Positions 35,255 to 39,136 of a stretch of 39,136 bases of DNA are shown in pieces. The notes under the pieces were generated by a model. The model had not been told where the DNA came from and did not search any database. It worked only from the letters and a program-made list of their open reading frames with translations. Location: NCBI GenBank assembly GCA_903863845.1, contig CAIPDP010000047.1:1-39136 (forward strand). The letters run 5' to 3'. The translations under genes and the position numbers were made by a program. Numbering within the stretch: position 1 is the first letter of the stretch; the number at the start of each line of letters is the position of its first letter. The DNA is from an uncultured Mucilaginibacter sp. Lineage in GTDB: Bacteria; Bacteroidota; Bacteroidia; Sphingobacteriales; Sphingobacteriaceae.

Positions 35255-36241
35255 TCAGATTGAAAGAATGTCGGCCATCTCCATCAAATCTTCTTCCAAT
35301 TTAAATTCATGTTCAGTTAACGCTTCTTCCAGGCTCGTGATCTTGATATAGTTTGCCTGTAGGCCTACCATTTCACGGGTATGCCCCTTGATCAACGCTT
35401 TTACAGCTGCGTATCCCAGGCGGCTACCCAATACACGGTCAAAAGCCGATGGACTTCCCCCGCGCTGCAGGTGACCGAGAATGGTAACTTTAATATCGTA
35501 TACTTTAACCTCTTTTTGAACCCGACGGGCGATATCATAAACGCCACCGTTTTTGTCGCCTTCAGCTACGATCACGATACTCGACGATTTCTTGTTATGC
35601 TGCCCGGCCTTCAGATTTTCGATAAGCTCGTCAATAGCAGTTGCTTTTTCAGGAAGCAGGATCGCTTCGGCACCACAGCAAACACCTGCACGCAGGGCAA
35701 TTGCGCCGGAGTCACGGCCCATTACTTCTATAAAGAACAAGCGATCATGTGCATCTGCTGTATCACGGATCTTGTCTATTGCTTCAACAACGGTATTGGT
35801 AGCGGTATCAAATCCAAGGGTATAGGTTGAGCCATACAGGTCATTGTCGATCGTGCCTGGTACGCCCATTACATGGATGTCGGGATATTTTTTTGAGAAA
35901 CGCAAGGCACCTGTAAATGTTCCATCACCACCTATGACAACCAAAGCGTCAATTCCTTGCGCTTTAAGATTTTGGTAAGCGATCTCCATACCTTCGTCAG
36001 TGCGGAATTCGAGGCAACGTGCAGTTTTAAGTATGGTACCACCCAGGTTTAGTATATTGCTGACAGAACGGGGACCCATGTCATACATGTCATTTTCAAT
36101 CAACCCCTGGTATCCTTTTCGGATGCCCACCACCTGCAATCCATTATATATACCTGTACGTACTACCGCCCTTATGCAGGGGTTCATACCGGGTGCATCG
36201 CCTCCGGATGTTAGTACGCCAAGTTTGGTAATTTTATACAT
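35255..36241 (-). CDS. pfkA: ATP-dependent 6-phosphofructokinase
   Basis: 328 residues, bacterial PfkA type. The ATP loop GGDAPGMNP at 14-22, GGDGTF near 103-108 (the Gly expected for ATP- rather than PPi-dependent enzymes), GTIDND near 129-134 (catalytic Asp) and MGRDSGAIA near 173-181 are intact. It phosphorylates fructose-6-phosphate. It is the first gene of the pfkA - kinase-like - gapA operon. Upstream are a -7-like element and an inverted repeat that may be the binding site of the divergent NUDIX regulator. Confidence 0.96.
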   Translation of the reverse strand: MYKITKLGVLTSGGDAPGMNPCIRAVVRTGIYNGLQVVGIRKGYQGLIENDMYDMGPRSVSNILNLGGTILKTARCLEFRTDEGMEIAYQNLKAQGIDALVVIGGDGTFTGALRFSKKYPDIHVMGVPGTIDNDLYGSTYTLGFDTATNTVVEAIDKIRDTADAHDRLFFIEVMGRDSGAIALRAGVCCGAEAILLPEKATAIDELIENLKAGQHNKKSSSIVIVAEGDKNGGVYDIARRVQKEVKVYDIKVTILGHLQRGGSPSAFDRVLGSRLGYAAVKALIKGHTREMVGLQANYIKITSLEEALTEHEFKLEEDLMEMADILSI

Positions 36242-36265
36242 CGTTTGGCAAAAATTTTTTCGGTA

Positions 36266-36273
36266 CGAATATA
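36266..36273 (-). promoter_or_regulatory. -7-like element of pfkA
   Basis: TATATTCG on the minus strand, one mismatch from TAnnTTTG, 24 nt before the pfkA ATG. The inverted repeat at 36278-36290 is just upstream, in the usual -33/-7 spacer. Confidence 0.4.
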
Positions 36274-36277
36274 GTGT

Positions 36278-36290
36278 GTGTAAATTACAC
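36278..36290. promoter_or_regulatory. Inverted repeat GTGTAA-A-TTACAC, candidate operator
   Basis: A 6-bp perfect inverted repeat with one central base. It lies 4 nt upstream of the pfkA -7-like element, so a bound protein would block the promoter spacer. It is about 80 nt upstream of the divergent NUDIX regulator start, making that protein the natural candidate. I did not see a second copy in the window. Confidence 0.45.
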
Positions 36291-36370
36291 CATTGAATTT
36301 TATTTTATTTTTTTTATATTCGAATTTTTACAACATACCTTTAGCCGATTAAACCTAAATAGCTAATATA

Positions 36371-37081
36371 TTGGAAGTAAAGTTACCAACATTTAATTCA
36401 GTATTTTCGATCGACTGTGTAATTTTTGGATTTGAGGCTGGTGAGCTGAAAATACTCCTGATCGAACGTAACGAAGAACCCTATAAGGATTGGCTTGCAC
36501 TGCCCGGCTATATTGTTGAGCAGGATGAAAGTATTGATGATGCAGCCGAACGTATCTTATACGAGCTTACCGGCTTGCGAGACCTGCATATGCAGCAATT
36601 CCATACTTTTGGCGAGGTTAATCGACACCCGCAGGGTAGGGTTATAACAGTTGCTTATTATGCGCTGATCCGCATTAATGGTCAAAAAGAGCTTCGTCCG
36701 GTAACTCAATATGCCCGAAAGGCTTTTTGGCACCCGGTAAATGAGCTGCCAAAATTAGCTTTCGACCACAGTGAAATATTTCAAACCGGTTTTAATAAAC
36801 TCCGTCGCCGTTTAAACTATCAGCCCATTGCGTTTGAATTGCTTCCTGAGAAGTTTACGCTAACCCAGTTGCAATCGCTTTATGAAGCAGTATTGAATAA
36901 AAAACTGGATAAGCGTAACTTCAGAAAGAAGATGCTTAGCTACGGCTTTTTGAAAGAATTGGATGAAAAGCAAAAGGGCGTTTCTTACCGAGCCGCTAAG
37001 TTATATAAATTCGATCGCCGTAAATATTCCAAAATATTCCAGAACGAATTGAACCTGGAGAATAAGCAAAAGGTTTTTTAG
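36371..37081 (+). CDS. NUDIX-type transcriptional regulator (NrtR/AraR-like)
   Basis: 236 residues from a TTG start at 36371 (no better start nearby). Residues 10-150 form a NUDIX fold; the box at 47-69 is degenerate (second Gly replaced by Tyr47, catalytic Glu positions replaced by Ile62 and Leu66), so hydrolase activity is unlikely. Residues about 155-230 form the winged-helix domain typical of NrtR/AraR regulators (FTLTQLQSLYEAVLNKKLDKRNFRKK). Such proteins sense nucleotide-sugar or sugar ligands in Bacteroidetes. It is divergent from pfkA and convergent with the second BadF/NagK-like kinase, so it probably controls glycolysis or sugar phosphate genes. Confidence 0.88.
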   Translation: MEVKLPTFNSVFSIDCVIFGFEAGELKILLIERNEEPYKDWLALPGYIVEQDESIDDAAERILYELTGLRDLHMQQFHTFGEVNRHPQGRVITVAYYALIRINGQKELRPVTQYARKAFWHPVNELPKLAFDHSEIFQTGFNKLRRRLNYQPIAFELLPEKFTLTQLQSLYEAVLNKKLDKRNFRKKMLSYGFLKELDEKQKGVSYRAAKLYKFDRRKYSKIFQNELNLENKQKVF

Positions 37082-37128
37082 TTTGAATCATAAAATCGAA
37101 AGTCTTAAATCAAGAGCTGGTTTTAACC

Positions 37129-37160
37129 GACTCTGGACTTAAGACTTCCGACTCAAGACT
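37129..37160. repeat. Five GACT words at exact 7-nt spacing
   Basis: GACT begins at 37129, 37136, 37143, 37150 and 37157, so the unit is GACTNNN. The unit is unrelated to the arrays at 6466-6619, but the period is the same. It lies in the tail-to-tail gap between the NUDIX regulator and the NagK-like kinase gene. Confidence 0.8.
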
Positions 37161-37163
37161 GAT

Positions 37164-38024
37164 CTACAACTGGCTGGGTGCCAATTCAAGGTGGTATTTC
37201 ACCAGGTTATCTATAGGTGAACGTATGATGTTACCAACAACCATCCCATTTTCAGTCACTACTTCTTCCAGAACATTTCTGAAATTATAGCCAACTGAAC
37301 CGATACAGTTAAAAGTATAGTTTTGATAATTTGGATAATGGGTTACCAGGTTACGGAAGAAATCCTCAAAAGAGGTGCGGACAATATTTCTTGAATATTC
37401 AATATTTACCGGGTTGTCATATACAAATTTGCTAAAGCTGGCGCAAAAACGGTTAGCGCGGGGTTGTGTGTACACTTGTTCGTTAACGTCATCCGGGGTA
37501 AGTTTGAAGGTATCCCAAAAGAGTTTGCGTACTGCTTCCGGCATATAGCCTCGCAAATAATCAACCAGCAGTTTTTTACCGATATAACACCCGCTTCCTT
37601 CATCGCCCAAAATATAGGCACCTGAATCAATATTATGAACCACTTCCTTGCCATTGTAGATACAGCTATTGGTACCGGTGCCCAAAATTGCAGCAAATCC
37701 TTCTGAAGTGCCCAATAATGCTCTTGCAGCGGCCAGCAAGTCGTGGCCAACATATACACGGGCCTTAGTAAATACAGCACGCATTGCTTCTGCCACAATA
37801 TTTCGCATTTCGTCAGTAGAACAACCTGCGCCATAATAATTCACTTCGGTGATTTCGTTTTTTTCCAAATCAGTTGGAAGGTTTTCTGCCAATGATTGAA
37901 TAATATAGGCGGTACTTGAAAAATACGGATTATAACCCTCTGTATTGAAATACACTTTCTTACCCTCTTCAGTAACCAGGCACCAATTGGTTTTGGTGGA
38001 GCCACCGTCAGCAATAATGATCAT
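37164..38024 (-). CDS. BadF/NagK-type sugar kinase (N-acetylglucosamine kinase-like)
   Basis: 286 residues. ASKHA-fold motifs are intact: phosphate-1 DGGSTKTNW at 6-14, catalytic Asp95 in GHDLLAAA, phosphate-2 ILGTGTNS at 113-120, and DEGSG at 141-145. It probably phosphorylates an N-acetylhexosamine or glucose-like sugar; the exact substrate is unknown. It is the functional-looking paralogue of the gene at 34404-35252, with which it aligns residue for residue over at least the first 150 residues. It is convergent with the NUDIX regulator. Two copies of TTAAAAGTAT upstream read as -7-like TACTTTTA on the coding strand. Confidence 0.87.
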   Translation of the reverse strand: MIIIADGGSTKTNWCLVTEEGKKVYFNTEGYNPYFSSTAYIIQSLAENLPTDLEKNEITEVNYYGAGCSTDEMRNIVAEAMRAVFTKARVYVGHDLLAAARALLGTSEGFAAILGTGTNSCIYNGKEVVHNIDSGAYILGDEGSGCYIGKKLLVDYLRGYMPEAVRKLFWDTFKLTPDDVNEQVYTQPRANRFCASFSKFVYDNPVNIEYSRNIVRTSFEDFFRNLVTHYPNYQNYTFNCIGSVGYNFRNVLEEVVTENGMVVGNIIRSPIDNLVKYHLELAPSQL

Positions 38025-38051
38025 AATTAAGATTATCTAATATTAAATTGG

Positions 38052-38105
38052 TTAAAAGTATGATTTTACTTATTGTAAAAAAATAATTTGAAAGTTTAAA
38101 AGTAT
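38052..38105 (-). promoter_or_regulatory. Upstream region of the NagK-like kinase: repeated -7-like words and a small inverted repeat
   Basis: The plus strand has exact TTAAAAGTAT at 38052-38061 and 38096-38105. On the coding strand each contains TACTTTTA, close to TAnnTTTG. Between them TTTTAC (38064-38069) and GTAAAA (38075-38080) form a 6-bp inverted repeat. The nearer word lies 27 nt upstream of ATG 38024 and is the likelier promoter. The gap to the tRNA (38106-38263) otherwise holds nothing recognisable. Confidence 0.4.
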
Positions 38106-38263
38106 AAAAATATTATAAATCTGTACACATGCTTTCGAATGAAGCAAGCATAAATTTTTTAAATAATAGCTGCAAAACAAAAAACAGCAGCTGATCGTAT
38201 TCAAGCTCTGTTTGAAAGGTGTTTATTTTTTGAAGAGATTTATGCATCTTTGCAGCGAATTTT

Positions 38264-38337
38264 GGTCCCATAGCTCAGCTGGATAGAGCAACAGATTTCT
38301 AATCTGTCGGTCTCAGGTTCGAATCCTGATGGGATCA
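38264..38337 (+). tRNA. tRNA-Arg (anticodon TCT)
   Basis: 74 nt. The acceptor stem GGTCCCA pairs with TGGGATC (one G-U pair), the discriminator is A, and the D arm GCTCAGCTGGATAGAGC and T arm GGTTCGAATCC are canonical. The anticodon loop TTTCTAA between ACAGA and TCTGT gives TCT, which reads AGA/AGG. The CCA end is not encoded. A -7-like CATCTTTG (38245-38252) lies 11 nt upstream. Confidence 0.97.
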
Positions 38338-38440
38338 CAGAATGTAGCTGGATACAATGTATCTGGCTATATTTTTTTAAAATCAATTACAAAAGCCTTA
38401 TTTGTATATTAGAGCAACATAAAGTCGCTCTTGTACCAAT

Positions 38441-38914
38441 ATGAAACCTTATTTCAAAATAATTACGATACTGTTTATAATCGGTTTAGTAAAAGAATCT
38501 TTCGCTCAAACTCCGTTATTTAGAAATTATAAAACGAAATTATTTATCGGGATGCCTGTCAGACTTAAAATCAAAGGCAATGTATTGGCAGAAAGATATA
38601 AGACAGCAATTTCTAATTCATATTATGACGATCCATATATCAGAAAATTCCATGGCAAAGGAGGGCTAAACTTCGCTGGTCATTATTGTTTCGTTTATTG
38701 GGGATGCGGATCTGATTGTCAACACGGTGCAATAGTCGATCTGCAAACCGGAAATGTATACGATGGACCTACGGCTGCTCGTCAGTTTGAATATAAGCGC
38801 TGGAGTAGATTGTTAATTGTAAATAGGCCAGGTGATAAAAGCGATTGCGCGGTTTGTCAGCCAGAATATTGGATATTAAATGAAGAAACTAAACGATTTG
38901 TAAAGATAAAATAA
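38441..38914 (+). CDS. Secreted protein of unknown function with conserved Cys residues
   Basis: 157 residues. The signal peptide (PYFKIITILFIIGLVKESFAQ) precedes a domain with the block GLNFAGHYCFVYWGCGSDCQ, then GAIVDLQTGNVYDGP and a C-terminal Cys pair (DCAVCQPEYW). I recall a family of uncharacterised exported proteins with an FAGHY...WGCG...C motif, but no function is known. The Cys residues may form disulphides in the periplasm. The gene is more AT-rich than its neighbours and lies just after a tRNA gene, which would fit recent acquisition. Confidence 0.7.
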   Translation: MKPYFKIITILFIIGLVKESFAQTPLFRNYKTKLFIGMPVRLKIKGNVLAERYKTAISNSYYDDPYIRKFHGKGGLNFAGHYCFVYWGCGSDCQHGAIVDLQTGNVYDGPTAARQFEYKRWSRLLIVNRPGDKSDCAVCQPEYWILNEETKRFVKIK

Positions 38915-39056
38915 TGCGCTGATTTTGCTATTAGCATTCTTACTTAAACTCAACTGTCGCTAATCTCCGTACACGCACCTTCCGGAATTTTGAGACTTGC
39001 AATCGTCTTCAAAATATCGAGAAATTGGTTCGAACAAAATCCAATCGGGTTCACTT

Positions 39057-39095
39057 AAAAAAAAGCCGTTTCTTTGTCTAAGAAATGGCTTTTTC
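39057..39095. terminator. Bidirectional terminator near the right edge
   Basis: GCCGTTTCTT (39065-39074) pairs with AAGAAATGGC (39080-39089), with one G-U pair, flanked by eight A on the left and five T on the right. It can end the plus-strand gene at 38441-38914 or a minus-strand gene entering from the right; the longer T-run is on the minus strand. Confidence 0.8.
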
Positions 39096-39136
39096 TTTGC
39101 ATAAAGGCACTTTTTGGTGCCTGCCATATCTTGAAA

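Noticed and set aside
39028-39055. GGTTCGAA followed by ATCC and GGGTTCAC, resembling a broken copy of the tRNA-Arg 3' end (possible attachment site)
   Set aside because: The match needs insertions and several mismatches, and no integrase is visible; too weak to call.
39105-39122. Hairpin AGGCAC-N6-GTGCCT at the right edge
   Set aside because: Short stem without a T-run or gene context; cannot be assigned.
38956-39136. Minus-strand open frame of about 60 codons entering from the right edge
   Set aside because: It runs through the terminator hairpin at 39057-39095 and ends without resemblance to any known C-terminus; probably chance.

Overview
The window looks like a chromosomal segment from a Bacteroidetes of the Sphingobacteriaceae type (Mucilaginibacter or Pedobacter relatives). 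The genus is an inference from the protein families. More direct support is the repeated Bacteroidetes -7 promoter element TAnnTTTG placed just upstream of many genes, the near absence of Shine-Dalgarno sites, and moderately AT-rich DNA. No insertion sequence, prophage, rRNA or CRISPR array was found. One tRNA-Arg(TCT) lies near the right end.

Left part (1-14.4 kb), mostly housekeeping and single genes. The pyrimidine pair pyrR-pyrB (pyrB cut by the window edge), an ACT-domain protein and ribosomal protein S1 (rpsA, with a TTG start, strong SD and leader hairpin) are on the minus strand. A divergent ACP-phosphodiesterase-like gene and tyrS follow. Next come a Xre/RES toxin-antitoxin pair, a PH-SHOCT protein, a LuxE-like acyl-protein synthetase, a DUF1203 protein and a SYLF lipid-binding protein. 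The section ends with a penicillin-acylase-family enzyme coupled to a small membrane protein, a lipoprotein and an AraC regulator.

Middle part (14.4-33.3 kb), carbohydrate accessory region on the plus strand. A phytanoyl-CoA-type dioxygenase and a secreted GH35-type glycosidase are followed by a secreted coiled-coil protein. Then comes a maltodextrin/starch utilisation run: exported GH13 neopullulanase-like enzyme, beta-phosphoglucomutase, GH65 maltose phosphorylase, cytosolic GH13 amylase, SLC45-type MFS sugar transporter, GH31 alpha-glucosidase and GH13 branching enzyme GlgB. The inferred flow is extracytoplasmic cutting of maltodextrin, import by the MFS carrier, then phosphorolysis and hydrolysis in the cytosol. 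Beta-glucose-1-phosphate is converted to glucose-6-phosphate, and surplus can go to glycogen. No SusC/SusD pair is in the window. Three small genes, the last a lipoprotein of the proline iminopeptidase family, end this run.

Right part (33.3-39.1 kb), glycolysis. A minus-strand operon pfkA - BadF/NagK-like gene - gapA is divergent from a NUDIX-wHTH regulator, which is followed convergently by a second BadF/NagK-like kinase. The two kinase paralogues are collinear, but the copy inside the pfkA-gapA operon has lost the phosphate-1 motif. It is a good candidate for a pseudokinase or sugar sensor. A 13-bp inverted repeat lies between pfkA and the regulator and is a candidate operator. A tRNA-Arg and a secreted Cys-containing protein of unknown function close the window.

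The unexplained structure most worth attention is: the degenerate kinase plus degenerate NUDIX sensor around pfkA/gapA; several intergenic arrays with a strict 7-nt period but unrelated unit sequences; an about 300-bp inverted-repeat-bounded block between the GH31 gene and glgB; and the rpsA leader.
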